Positions 46,022 to 57,209 of a stretch of 64,000 bases of DNA are shown piece after piece; the stretch's first letter is position 1; the number at the start of each line of letters is the position of its first letter. The position numbers and the translations under genes were made by a program. Source of the DNA: Phaseolus vulgaris (lineage: Eukaryota > Streptophyta > Magnoliopsida > Fabales > Fabaceae); the NCBI RefSeq assembly GCF_000499845.2, contig NC_023749.2, forward strand, positions 29,671,987-29,735,986, in the 5' to 3' direction. Below the pieces are notes generated by a model. It did not search any database and was not told the DNA's origin. It saw only the letters and a program-made list of their open reading frames with translations.

Positions 46022-46731
46022 TCTTCTTGTCGAATGACCTGGTCGCCGGTTGACTGTGGAAATAAGTTGTGGCTCCGTCCTATCTCCCTGGAAATCTACT
46101 CTTCCTTTGAATACGGGAATGCGGCTCCGTTTCAAACAGAGGAGGCCCTACCTGTTGATTGCACTCCGACGATCAAGTCAGTACAGGGCATATAGAAACA
46201 ATAAGTAAATAAGTAGTTTCAGTCTTAGAAACAATGTGTCCTTTTACCTGGGATCTCAAGTCCCTTTTATAGACTACTTTTAGGTTACCTCTTGTAACAA
46301 CCTTCTCTCACGAGAACCTTATCTCGAGTGAAAGCATGTTTAATGAGAGGAGAGTTGTTACAATGTGCACAATCTTAGCACAGCAACCGCACAGAATCTT
46401 ACCTCCTTGGAGTGCATAAATCTTAACAGCATGGCCGCCAAGGTACCAACTCATGTACTAGCATTAGGGGTCCAATTTATCCATCGTAGGCGTACAAGCC
46501 TTTACGTATCATGCATTCAACCTGTTCTCCAAAACCCTAATGCTCTTGGACTTAGGCTTTATGGAGAACTTTTTACTGGTACTAGACCCGAATGTACAAA
46601 TACACCCTTAGACCCATGAACACTCTTCGTTGACCTGACAAGGCCCTATTCACAAAAGATTACGTTAAGTATATGAATGAAAGTCAATACACACCTACCT
46701 AGGGCCTACTCAGATGACCCATCTGTTGAAG
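46022..46731 (-). repeat. 3' LTR of the 46022-60350 element, truncated
   Basis: It starts TCTTCTTGTCG (TG has become TC) and matches 58633-58750 plus 59704-60265 closely, then ends at 'gacccatc' where the copia LTR begins. TATA on the minus strand is the reverse of 'cccttttatag' (about 46263-46273). Confidence 0.8.
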
Positions 46732-48000
46732 ATGGTTACTGCCCCTTCAAGACATGTGTTTGATGAAGACTTTTATGTACAATTCTTGTATATTTCTTTT
46801 TGCTTTAAGAATGTCTTAGGTAGAGTTTAGAGGTTGTTTAAGAGTAGGCTTTTTGCTGGGTAACTCTCCTCTTAACCCCTGACCATGTGATAAGAGCAAG
46901 CACAAATTTTCTTAAACTATTTTTCACATGTTTCACAAAAAAACACGTTTACTGCATAAAAATAAATCTGTTCTTTTCTAAATAAATAGATTCATTTTTA
47001 AACTGATGCATTGGCTAAGTCTTGTGAAACTTAGATTTTGTGCATTAAGTATTTTGACTAAGTCTTTTACCTTTCAAAACGACTGTGTTCTAATAGTTAA
47101 GCTTTTTCTGTTATCGTTTTGAAAAATAAATTTGTTCATTTGTAAATGAATAGATTCTTTTTGACTCTGGTGCCATGTCTATCTTAAACGGTTTTCAGTT
47201 TTGTCTCTGCACCAGAATGGCTGACTAAGTCTCCTCACATAACAGATTCTCTAACTGCTTTTGAAAATAAATTTGTTCATTTTATTTTCAATCTGTTCTT
47301 TTTATAACAGCTTTAACTGTTTTTCAAAAATCTGTTATAAGTTGGTTTTCTATAAAAAGAAAACTTGTTTTTGAGTTTAAACGTTGATCATACAATTGAG
47401 AAAACAAGTTTTGCATCAAAGAATTGAGGATTTACAAAGAATTAGCATGTGTTCTTGAAAGATTTCAAAAACCATAAGTGTGCTTGTTCTTGTTTGTTTC
47501 CAAAGCTTGGTGAGAGGTGCTGCTACAGTTTTAGCGATCTGTTCTACTAGTTTAAGGCAGATTTCTGCATCCTCTATCAGGTGTATTTGTTTCACATTTC
47601 ATTTCTTGTAAAAGTGTGGTTGTAAACTCTTCTTGATAGGGTTTCTTGAAGAGTGTGTATGCTGAAATAGAGTTTTTCAGCAAGTGTACCTAAGTTCTTG
47701 TAGGGTTCAAGAACAGTGGGATTTGTGTTTGTTTGAATTGTGTTTTAGTGAATTTCACCTTGGTTTAGGTGAAGACTGGATGTAGCTCAATTGAATGAAA
47801 CAGTATAATTGCCTTGTGTTCATTCTCCCTTAATCTCTGCACTTAAATTTCTGCATATTTGTTAAACTGTCAATAAATAAATTTGTTCAATTAATAATAA
47901 ATCTGTTCTTTCTGGGCTTGTTTCATACTGTTCCTAATTTTTGGAAAAATTGTTTGATTTTGAAAAGAACATATATAATCTGTTAAAAGCCACTGGAACA
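46732..48000 (+). mobile_element. Copia LTR fragment (right end approximate)
   Basis: It starts TGTTGAAGATGG and has 'gaagactggatgtagctc' at about 47770-47787, the mark of Sirevirus-like LTRs here, in plus orientation. A possible end is CTGGAACA at 48000. No matching target duplication is seen, and the host LTR does not resume on the right, so the insertion was followed by a deletion. The sequence 48001-48144 is unassigned. Confidence 0.6.
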
Positions 48001-48144
48001 GATAGATTGTGATAGGTTACTCAATTAATTGTCAAGCTATCAATTGAACCTTAATCACTTGCTTAAAATTGAAGCTTGCTGTTTTGTGATTCATTGTTTT
48101 TCTTCCTAATATCAGTGTGTGTATATGGAAAATCAATTTGCATA

Positions 48145-49303
48145 ATCTCGAGGCTCCGTTTTCGAGTACCTCTATCACGCGGAATGGGCTAGTCCATTTG
48201 GGAGACACCTTATTCTCTAACTGATAGGGGTCAGTTTTCCACATCACTAGGTCGACGACTTGGAACTGTCGAGGTCTCAGTTTGGACCTCTGCTTATGCT
48301 CCACCCTTCTCTTCAAAGCTTCAGCCTTGATACGCGCCTCCTCTTGTACCTCGTTGAGTATATCTAAGTTCACCTTCCTTCCCTCGTTAGACTCCTCTAC
48401 CACGAAGTTCTGGAACCGCGGTGAATTTTCCTGGATCTCGACAGGGATCATGGCATCTGACCTGTACACCAGGTTGAAAGGCGTTTCCTTTGTGGTGGAT
48501 TGTGGTGTGGTGTGGTAAGCCCACACAATTTGAGGAACCTCATCTGCCCAGGTCCCTATAGCTTTTTCCAACCTCCTCTTTAAACCTCTTAGCAAAACCT
48601 TCGACCTGCCCATTAGTCTGAGGATTCTCCATCGAGGCAAACACCTGCTTGATGTCGAGCTTTGTGCATAGCTTGCCTAACTGCTGACTTACAAACTGGG
48701 TGTCATTGTCAGACACTAAGCGATTTGGGACCCCAAAATGACAAACGATGTTTTTCCACACAAAGTGTTGAACCTTTTGGGTCGTTATCTGTGCCATGTG
48801 CTCAGCCTCTATCCACTTGGTGAAGTACTCGATGGCCACTACCAGGTACTTCATTTGTCGAACTGCTAGTGGGAAAGGGCCTAGGATATCGATTCCCCAT
48901 GTGTGGAAAGGGCATGGGTTGTGGATCGACTACAACTCTTCTAGGGGTGCATGATGCCAATCGGTGTGTTCTTGGCATTGTTTGCACCGTTGTGCGTACT
49001 TCGTGCAGTCTTCCCTCATGGTCGGCCAATAATATCCTGCTCGAACAACTTTCGACGAGAGAGCTCGTCCCCCTACATGGCTTCCACAGATACCTTCATG
49101 GAGCTGGACCATGATACGTGTGCACTGTTCTCCGCTCATGCAAGTCAATATAGGATGGGTGTAGCCATGCCTGAATAGCTTTCCATCTATCAGGGTATAT
49201 CTGCCTGCAATCTTCTTAACGATTTTGGCCTCTGTTGGCTCCGCCGGGAGTAGGCCATTAGCTAGGTAATGCCTAAAAGGTGACATCCACGTTTCACTCA
49301 CGT
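48145..49303 (-). pseudogene. Integrase of the 46022-60350 element
   Basis: The minus strand starts directly at the nested element's border (49303) with SETWMSPFRHYL. The zinc-binding region with H-x-G-I-C-G-S-H and CKQCQEH spans about 49170-48935. The catalytic core is at 48854-48545: the first acidic residue lies in VAIEYFTKWIEAE (Glu where Asp is invariant), then VSDNDTQF keeps Asp, and NPQTNGQVE keeps Glu. A C-terminal part (WAYHTTPQSTTKETPFNLVY, then PFRVIEVLENGA) follows to about 48150, where it ends in unrelated sequence. There is a frame change near 48870 and another near 48600. Integrase would insert element DNA; loss of the first catalytic Asp and of the frame disables this copy. 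Confidence 0.85.
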
Positions 49304-50114
49304 TGTTCCTACCGGCTGACCTAAAACGTCTTCGTGCGCCTACGTCACTCTCACGTCCAGAATTCCTGCATTTGCATGTGCCTTTCCTGTGATGAATGCC
49401 TGAAAACACAAAGACAAAGGGCGCCCTAGAGGCCGTTTGCACTCCGACGCTCATGTCAATATTAGGGCTAGAACACACCAAAACTATTTACGTAAGACTG
49501 TGTGTGTTAAGCGACGCAAATGAATACCGTACCTTGCTAAGTTTGTTGCTTTCCTTTATATAGACTGAAACTAGGGTTTCCTCTTTACCCAAAATGGGCT
49601 TTCTGAGGGGGTGGGCCCAACATTGTCGTTATCCTAACCTAGCGCGTGGGTTTCCTAACTGGAGTGCAACCTCTGACGGGGTGACCACCTGGATGCCTCC
49701 TCGTGCACCTGATCTCTGGGGTCACCCGCCTTGGGAGTGCCCTAGCTGTTCACGCGCCATGCATGTAGCTCATTCCTGGAATATGACCTTCACAGGTCGC
49801 ATCTTCCCAGTGGCTCTGTACTCGTGTTACGCCTAAACGCGTCATCCACTCGACATGCATAAATTCTCGTGACCTGGGCTTATCCCTCACTGATAACTGG
49901 TGTGTAGTTAGGGATCCACCTCTCGTGGCCCAACTCTGTTGTTCGAGTCCCGATGTCCGACCTCTCTACACTGCTTAGTGGCAAGTCGGTACATCCTGGT
50001 GACCGATGTGTGACCACTCTGTGGTCCCGTGGCGCACGTGCCTCGCGAGATACTGGCCCACGCCACTCGTGGGACCCTGCTTACGTGGCCCTGACATTAC
50101 TAGCGGCTAGTACA
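49304..50114 (-). repeat. 3' LTR of the nested gypsy element
   Basis: It runs TGTTCCTACCGG ... GGCTAGTACA, 811 bp. TATATAAAGG on the minus strand (49554-49563) is a good TATA element. Confidence 0.9.
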
Positions 50115-50127
50115 CAAGCCCCCAGTC
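50115..50127 (-). other. Polypurine tract of the nested gypsy element
   Basis: On the minus strand GACTGGGGGCTTG ends at the 3' LTR border. Confidence 0.75.
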
Positions 50128-50439
50128 TCGAGCTGTAACTTGTTCAGCGAAGAGACTAAGTTCTTGCCCTTGGTGACCTACGTGGCTCTGTATGACAGGA
50201 CGTGAATAGTGCATCAAAGTGACGTTTCTCTGAGCCTGTCTTAATTGCGCACACGTGTTTTGGTCAACGACCTGGGCTTAATGTCGCTTACGCTTCTTTG
50301 TGTACTTTAAATGTTTGAAAACGTGCGCGTCCAATCACTGTTCCATCATTCTCTGAAACACCCTTGATTGCTTCGTCTTCTTCCTCGAGTGCTCTCGCGT
50401 TTTCCCTACAAACTCCAGAACCTTCATCCTACTTGATCA

Positions 50440-50862
50440 AAAGGTATGAACTTTAACTACTGGTCGTACTTATCTATTGATTCTGATGCTTGATAACTGC
50501 CTGGGGTTGCTTAACTCCTTGTATTTTAAGCTTTCCCTGTTCCTTCTTCTGGGTTTCCTCCGGGTGTGGGCTTTCCTGAGTTAGGGTTCAAGAAACCCAG
50601 GACCCTTGTGGAACTGATTCCTATACATTCGCATGTTTTACCCCTGTGTCTGCCAACCTCTTTGCACGCATGGATGGTCCTGACTGAGGAGAAGCGGGCC
50701 AAGCTGGCTGGTATCCTCACTCGCTGTCGAGGAGTGTCTGGGGGTGCGAGCACCTCTAGCCCTCGCGCCCTCTCTTCTACCACTGCTGCGCCCTCGCCTA
50801 CTCCCTCCGTTCCTGCAGTCGTGGTACAACCTCCTCCCGAAAAACCTCCTGCGATGGTGTGA
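50440..50862 (+). pseudogene. Frame oriented against gag, in the Tat 'antisense ORF' position
   Basis: On the plus strand, opposite to gag, the stretch between polypurine tract and gag holds an open frame 50566-50862 (98 codons, MGFPELGFKKPRTLVEL..., then a Ser/Thr/Pro-rich tail), with related text in another frame upstream of it. Several Tat-lineage elements (for example Grande) are known to carry an additional reading frame in reverse orientation just before the 3' LTR; place and orientation fit. The overlapping minus-strand frame (50526-50972) is gag at its start, then reads antisense text. No domain is recognised, and a chance frame in GC-rich sequence cannot be excluded. Confidence 0.4.
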
Positions 50863-52080
50863 ATCTCACCATGCACGGGGACTTCATGCCTCGGGCCACC
50901 GACTATCACTGCCACGTCCTCGGTTCCCTGTTTTTCTTGCAAGTAATCCCTCAGGAAATCGTTCTTCACCAACTTATCTAGCTAGTGTCCCAGTGCCAAG
51001 CAGTTGCGTATAGGGTGGTCGAATGCTTGGTGGAACTCACATCAGGCGTTCTTGTTGGGCCCAAGCCTCTTGTCGGTCTTGGGGGGTACCTCCAGTCTCT
51101 TCGCTATATTGGGGATAGCGATGAGGTCCTTTAATTCTACCATGAAGTCGTGCCTCGGTGGCACGTTCTCCCTCTCACGCCCCCTGGTTTGAGGCTTCAT
51201 CGATTGATAGGGTTGCTGCTTCGCGGGGGTCTTCTTCTCTATCGTTGCCTCATGCACCCTTAGGGGTTGAGGGCGACCTGACGCACGCGGGCGCGTGGGA
51301 ACCACACACATGCACTTCTTGTTAACCTCCTCCTCCGTCGCAATATGAGCCACCGTGCGGCGCCTTATCCCGGCGAAGGTCTTAGGGTGGTTTCGGATAA
51401 GTGATTCGCTAAAGGGACCTGGCTCAATGCCCTTCCTGAACGCATGCACCATCATCCTTTCTTCCTTGAGGTTCAACCTCACTACCTGGGCTCCAAAGAG
51501 GTGGAGGAATTCCTTCAAAGACTCCCTGATATTGTCTTATGTCAAAGAGATCATAAGAAATAGACAGGGGAGCCCGATTCGCAATGTATTGTGCCCTGAA
51601 CAACTTTGAAAGTTGTGGGAACGACGTCACATGGCCATCAGGGAGGCTGATGAACCAATCCATCATTGTTACCACCAGGGTGCTCATGAACAGCTTGCAT
51701 TTCACCGCATCGGAGCCCCCAACCAGCATCATTTACGTATGGAAAGCCGTGAGATGGGCCTCCGGGTCCTCCGTACCAGTGAAGGTAATTTTGGGCCCTA
51801 CAAGCATGGCTAGTATCACGACATCCATGATTTCTTAGGAGAACGGCATCGGGAACTCCCTAGGCGGCGTCGCAGGTTCTTCATTTTCCTCCTAACGCTC
51901 GTCTGCGTGATTTTGTAGTTCCTTGCGCAGTTCCTCATTCGAATGGTGAACTTCTTCGCTCGTTGCTCGCGACGCCACGAAGTCACCCTGGATGCGTTCT
52001 TGGTTTGCTCTTGACGCGGCCATCTCTTCCTGAAGGGCTCACATCGTCTCCACAACCTGTTGCAAGGTGAGGCCTTCACC
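50826..52080 (-). pseudogene. Gag of the nested gypsy element
   Basis: On the minus strand: an N-terminal coiled-coil-like stretch (about 52075-51900, with SRANQERIQGDF and a TGA inside); the capsid region (51732-51430, with DWFISLPDGHVTSFPQL and FRAQYIANRAP); after a frame change, 51518-51042 with HLFGAQVVRLNLKEERMMVHAFRKG and RVHEATIEKK; then a CEFHQAF...PIRNC zinc-binding-like segment (about 51030-50990, after a TGA); and VKNDFLRDYLQEK with HEVPVHGEIHTIAGGFSGGG to about 50826. Domain order and wording match the outer element's gag (57210-58560), so the two are relatives. At least four lesions are present. Confidence 0.8.
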
Positions 52081-52167
52081 CCCGTTTGGTGCAACAACTC
52101 CCTGCCTCGTACTTCTCATCTCCTAGATCTGTCTCGTTCTTGCTGGTAGGACAATGTTTTGTATCGT

Positions 52168-52187
52168 GCCCCAAAGTGGGCGCCAAA
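52168..52187 (-). other. Primer-binding site of the nested gypsy element
   Basis: On the minus strand TGGCGCCCACTTTGGGGC follows the LTR end ...GGAACA, typical of Tat-type gypsy elements. Confidence 0.8.
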
Positions 52188-52804
52188 TGTTCCTGCCGGT
52201 TGATCTAAAACATCTTCGTGCGCCTACGTCACTCTCACGTCCAGAATCCCTGCGTTTGCACGTGCCTTTCCTGTGATGAATGCCTGAAAACACAAAGACA
52301 AAGGGTGCCCTAGAGGCCATTTGCACTCCGACGCTCAAGTCAATCTTAGGGCTAGGAAACACCAAAACTGCTTACGTAAGACTGTGTGTGTTAAGCGGCA
52401 CAAATGAATAGCGTACCTTGTTCACGTGCCATGCTTGTAGGTCACTCCTGAAATATGACCCTCACAGGCGCATCTTCCCAGTGGCTCTATACTCGTGTTA
52501 CGCCTAAACGCGTCATCCACTCTACACGCATAGACTCTCGTGACCTGGGCTTCTCTCTCACTGATAACTGGTGTGTGGTTAGGGATCCACCTCTCGTGGC
52601 CCAACTCTGTTGTTCGAGTCCTGATGTCCGACCTCTTCACACTGCTTAGTGGCAAGTCGGTACATCCTAGTGATCGATGTGTGACACTCTGTGGTCCCTT
52701 GGCACACGTGCCTCGCAAGATACTGGCCCACGCCGCTCGTGGGACTTTGCTTACGTGGGCCTGACATCACTAGCGGTCAACGACGCCGAGGACCGGTCGG
52801 TACA
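52188..52804 (-). repeat. 5' LTR of the nested gypsy element, core promoter deleted
   Basis: It runs TGTTCCTGCCGG ... GGTCGGTACA, 617 bp. Against the 3' LTR it lacks the bases corresponding to about 49537-49748, with the junction at 52420/52421. The missing part includes the TATA element. Confidence 0.85.
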
Positions 52805-52809
52805 CACGT

Positions 52810-53325
52810 CGACTAAGGAAACGTCCGACGATTCCTCCACTGACAAGCCATAGACACTTACATTAGGCACCCTCAACGTTTCTTGGGTCAATGATCGGTG
52901 CCCTCTTCCGCCGCTCTCCAAGACACTCACCTGTTGGACCTCTCTCGCACAGCCTGTGGCGGTCCTGGGCGCCTTTAGGGTTTCTTGGCTGACTGACCTC
53001 TAGCGGCCTCCTTTGCCTGAGCTGGCAAGCTTGGTCAGTAGGTCGGCTCAAACATTGTGCTCCTTAGGGACATGCACTACTCGAACAGAGGAAAGTCTCA
53101 TTCAGGAGCATAAAAAACTTTAAATATGTGGCCATATCGGGGTCCTTGGCTTGGTACTCGCACGTAACATGTCCAGTCACCAGCAGCGAGTCACTTTTTA
53201 TTAACAGACTTCGAGCGCCCATCTCCTTGTCCAACAACATTCTTGCCACCAATGCTTCGTACTCAGCTTGGTTATTGCCGGCTTTGAAAGCGAACTTCAG
53301 GGCCTGCTCGATTAACAATCCATTT
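52810..53325 (-). pseudogene. RNase H region of the outer gypsy element
   Basis: Minus-strand open text 53325-53064 has KFAFKAGNNQAEYEALVARM and GARSLLIKSDSLLVTGHV, the RVT_3-type RNase H fold with the central acidic residues (Glu in AEYEAL, Asp in KSDS). It continues with breaks to 52810, where the nested element begins, and on to the integrase at 49303. The first part of the domain (VDGSSN) lies at 54448-54932. RNase H would remove the RNA strand during reverse transcription. Confidence 0.75.
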
Positions 53326-54442
53326 TGATGAGAATAAAAAATACATACTTGAAGGGTCATCTCAACAAGCAAACATAGAGGCCATCAATAGGAGGAATGG
53401 TCAAGGACCACAACACTTGAAGTTTTTCTTATTAGTGTTCTTAATATGGAGGCCCAAGCCCAAAGCCCAATCCCACACTGAGGCCCAAGCGAACACATGA
53501 ACATTCATCATGCCTCAGAAGATAATAAGAGCAAGGGCACAAGCATTAAATAAATGAGCATCATTGGATGTCTCTAGCTGTAATTTCTTTTGTGTAGTTT
53601 TTAGTATAACTTTAAATGGGAGAAGTAGATATTAAATAAGGGGTGCTAATATACAAAACAAAGTCACACATTCCATGTGACATAAAAAAGTAGGTGTGGG
53701 TGTAGTTTTTAGGAGGTGCCAAAGTAGAAAAAGGTCACACCTCCCATGTGACTCAAGTTTGGCTCCAAATTTGAATTAGAATTAGGAGGGAATTTTGAAT
53801 TTGTTTCATTTTCATTTCAGCCCTCTAAAGCTATAAATAGAGGTGCTTGGTCATTGTAAACACAAGTTGAAAGTTGAATTTTGAAGTAAAGAAACTATAC
53901 TCAATTTTTGAATGTTTGGTGTGAGACTTGTTCTCCTCTTCTTAGTCTCATCTTGTGATGCATTGGGAGCATGCAAGTGGCGACTTACCAACACTTATCT
54001 TGGAGCTTTCACCATCCAAGTGGCATGTCCTTTCCCAATCCATGCTTCAACCACATAAGTTCATCTTTCTTCACTTTGCCTTTTCATTCAATCGGTAGTT
54101 CTTCCTTAGAATTCAATTTTGTTTGGTTAATTGTGTTCCTCTTTCAATTCTGTTCGATGAATTGTGTTCTTTGTTAAATTCTGTTTGGTAATCTTGTTCC
54201 ATGGATGTTCACAAGGAGATAGCACTCTTATTGAGTTTGGTTCATCATTTTGGAAGGCTTTGTCTCCATTGATGATTCCTTAAGCTTCCTTCAATCCATT
54301 TCTGTTTTAGCATTCTGTTTTGGTGTTTTTAATTTTGTTTTCATTGTTTAGCATTCAATTGTCTTTGATTTGGTGTCTTCTTTCAAATATAATGTTGTGT
54401 TCAAAAGTATTAAAGTGTCGATGCTTGAGTCAACTCACAACA
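53326..54442 (+). mobile_element. Family B solo LTR, plus orientation, TSD CATTT
   Basis: It runs TGATGAGAATAA ... CAACTCACAACA, 1117 bp. The duplication CATTT is perfect (53321-53325 and 54443-54447). 'CTATAAATAGAGG' at about 53831-53843 gives plus orientation. It is inserted in RNase H. Confidence 0.9.
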
Positions 54443-54447
54443 CATTT

Positions 54448-54932
54448 GGCCCTTTTAGGATGATACCAGCTCCACTGCCTTGCTAGTTAGAGGATCCATC
54501 CACAGAGAGGACCCATTGGAAGTCTCCACTGTCTAGCTGGGTGGCTGTCGAGGAGAGCTCTACTACAAAATCGGCATAAACCTGACCCTTGATAAGTCAT
54601 CTGGGTTCATACTGCACATCAAACTCAGACAGCTCGATGACCCAACGCACCATCTGTTCTGCCATTTTCGGGCTTTTGTATGACCTTGCAAACTGGCAGG
54701 TCGAACATCACAATCACTGTGAAGGTCTAGAAGTAGCGGCAGAGCCTCCAAGCTGCGAATACAACGGCTAAGGCCACCTTCTCAATAGCTTGGTAGCGCA
54801 CCTCGGGCCCTTGCAGTACTTTGCTAAAAAAATACACGGGCCTCTAGATGTGATCCTGCTTCTGTACTATGATCGAGCTAATCGCTCGATCTGTGACTGC
54901 GAAGTAGAGACGAAATGGAGTACCTGACAACG
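54448..54932 (-). pseudogene. Reverse transcriptase end and RNase H start of the outer gypsy element
   Basis: On the minus strand with a few stops: FRLYFAVTDRAISS (about 54920-54880), RPVYFFSKVLQGPEVRYQAIEK (about 54845-54780), IELSEFDVQYEP (about 54640-54605), then VLSVDGSS (about 54510-54490), the start of RNase H with its first acidic residue. Family B solo LTRs border it on both sides. Confidence 0.8.
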
Positions 54933-55915
54933 TGATATGATTCCAATAACATGATAGAGATATTATATGGACATGTTAGGGATTCAAAAAGAGTTGGAAT
55001 ATGATTAGGCACTTTCTAAGAATTGGATCAATGTTCTTAACATTCAAGAACTCATCAAATCACAAGTAACCAAGCCAAACTCATATAAAAACCCATAATA
55101 TGGCAAATGAACCGATTAAAATAAGCTAGAATGAAAATGAACCGATTAAAACACAAGGAAACTCAACCACAATCACAAGAACAACAACTAGAAGAAACTA
55201 TCGAACAAAAACACAAAATAAGCAATTTCTACCGATTGAAATGACTAGAAACATCAAAGACATGTTTTAGAGTTTGTTTTAGAATGGAAATGGATGAAGA
55301 AGATGAAAAGAACTAGGAAACTTATGTGGTTGTAGCTCTTAGTGATGTGCACGCCACTTGAAGGATGAAAGGCTTCAAGATGAGTGTAGTTGCCGCCACT
55401 TGAGAGTCCAAGAATGCACTCAAGATAAGACTAGAGGAGAAGAAGACACAAGTCTCTCTCAATTCACTCACCAATTTGGGAGAGGTTCTCTACTCAAAAT
55501 ATCATTTCTATTATTTCAAGGACTCAAGCCCTCCTTTTATAGGAGAAAGGACCGGTCATGAATTACAAAGAAGCTTACAAGAGAAGCTTTCCAAGGTTGC
55601 CTATCTTCCACTTCTAGCGCCTAAAATGGAGAGTGAAGGGGCACCTTCTAGACTCTTCTTAAAACTAACGCCTATAGATGTTTTACACTAGAGGTATCTT
55701 TAGGTTTCCCTCTTTAGCACCTTCCTAAACACTACTCTATGTATTTTAAATTTTATACAAAAGAAACTACAAAAAGAGAAAACATTTGAAGTCTACTTCC
55801 TAATTCTTTAGTTTTGCTCCTTGTAATCTTTTGAGGTAAAAAGGATGATGAGCTAATATGTCTTTGAGCATCTTCAACTTCAACTTCATTCTCTTCTTCT
55901 TCTTGATCTCCATCA
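54933..55915 (-). mobile_element. Family B solo LTR, TSD CAACG/GAACG
   Basis: It runs TGATATGATTCC ... GATCTCCATCA, 983 bp. The flanks agree at four of five bases. TATA on the minus strand is the reverse of 'ccttttatagg' (about 55533-55543). The element's coding text joins across it. Confidence 0.85.
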
Positions 55916-55920
55916 GAACG

Positions 55921-56739
55921 GCTTGCACAGAACAGGTGGGCTAGCCAAGTACTCCTTCAACTTGAGAAACGCCTCTTCGCATTCGCTAGTCCACACGAAA
56001 CGATTATTCCTTTTTAAGCATTGAAAGTACAGATGCCCCCGGTCCCCTCTAGCTGATAAAAATTGGGACAGGGCGTTCATTCGTCCAGTTAACTACTGTA
56101 CCTCCTTCACCGGCGTTGGGCTCATCATTGCAAATATCGTTGTGCACTTCTTGGGGTTTGCTTCTATTCCCCACTTAGTGAGGAGAAAGCCCAAGAACTT
56201 CCCTGTTTCTACCCTGAACACGCATTTTTCGGGGTTCAACTTCAAATTGTATTTAGCTATGGTGGCAAATAGCTTTTTCAAATCAACATCGTGCTGATTT
56301 TTCTCTGTCGAGGTGACGACCATGTCGTCTACATATGCTTGCACATTTTGCCCGATCATGGGAGCAAGGATCCTATCCATCAATCTTTGATAGGTGGGGC
56401 CAACATTCTTAAGCCCAAAGGGTATTACCTTATAACAACAGCCACCAAAGCGTCAATACTGGGCAGCGAATATGAATCCTTGGGAAAAGCCTTGTTCAAA
56501 TCCGTGAAGTCGACGCACATTTTCCACTTCCCATTGGCCTTTTTGACCAACACCATGTTTGCTAACCACTCAAGATATTGGATCTCTCTTATATGGCCAA
56601 CACTTAGTAGCTTATGGGTCTCTTTCCTGATGATCAGGCGTCTCTCTTCGTTGAATTTCCTTCGCCTTTGTATGACAGGCCTGACCTTCGGGTCCATCTT
56701 GAGTCGATGACACAAAAAGTCAGGGTCGATATCGGGCAT
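55921..56739 (-). pseudogene. Reverse transcriptase of the outer gypsy element
   Basis: The minus strand 56739-56425 is open: DFLCHRLKMDPKVRPVIQRRRKF, NEERRLIIRKETHKLL, MVLVKKANGKWKMCVDFTDLNKAFPKDSYSLP. After a frame change near 56425, the frame 56383-56093 has APMIGQNVQAYVDDMVVTS with the catalytic YVDD, and KLNPEKCVFRVETGKFLGF. It continues brokenly to 55921. Both the first Asp (CVDFTDLN) and the YVDD pair are kept. Reverse transcriptase would copy element RNA to DNA. The loss of a piece between the two frames (the FGL-NAGATYQ region is only partly readable) and the frame shift make it inactive. Confidence 0.88.
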
Positions 56740-56749
56740 GTTTTAGGCA

Positions 56750-57209
56750 GACCATGTAGACCATGCAACTTCATTTTCATGTGCCTCGTCGAGGTCACTA
56801 CTCCTAACCTGTTCAGGGCAGGCCTGCCCAGAAGAATGTTGTAAGCTGAAGGAGCATTAACGACGAGGTACCTGATATTGATGGTGCGAGATGAGGTGTC
56901 CTTTGTGAAAGTTGTCCTCAGTTCCACATGCCTGCTCACCTCTACCTGATCTCCAGCAAAACCAAACAGACAGTCGTCGTATGGTCTCAGCTGGTCTAGC
57001 GACAACTGCAACTTGTTGAAGGTTGACCAGAATATCACGTCGGCCGAGCTCCCTTCGTTGATGAGGACTCGTTGCACCCTTCTTCCCACTGTGGCCACCG
57101 AGATTACCACCGGATCATTATCGTGTGGGACCACATCCCTTAGGTCAACCTTAGTTAAGCAGAGATCGGGTTCAACCGACTGGTCGGGTTCTCGCGCCTC
57201 TACTCCCAT
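56750..57209 (-). pseudogene. Aspartic protease of the outer gypsy element
   Basis: A minus-strand open frame of 191 codons (57209-56634) covers the protease: VISVATVGRRVQRVLINEGSSADVIFW at about 57110-57030, the flap region, and YNILLGRPALNRLGVV near 56840-56800. The catalytic Asp of the usual Asp-x-Gly-Ser-Ser-Ala-Asp motif is Asn here (INEGSSAD), a change that alone would stop activity. The frame runs on past the domain into linker that overlaps the reverse transcriptase frame. Confidence 0.85.

Larger units (their letters stand above)
49304..52804 (-). mobile_element. Nested gypsy (Tat-type) element without pol, TSD CACGT
   Basis: The duplication CACGT is perfect (49299-49303 and 52805-52809). 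3' LTR 49304-50114, polypurine tract, an antisense-oriented frame, gag, primer-binding site, 5' LTR 52188-52804. Only 3.5 kb long, it has no protease, reverse transcriptase or integrase: gag text ends near 50825 and the 3' region follows at once. It lies between the RNase H and the integrase of the outer element, whose reading frame is continuous across the insertion point. Its GC content is higher than that of the surroundings. Confidence 0.9.

Noticed and set aside
49594..50138. GC-rich plus-strand frames in 49594-49836 and 49953-50138
   Set aside because: Both lie in the LTR of the nested gypsy element; the partner LTR has matching non-coding text with a deletion.
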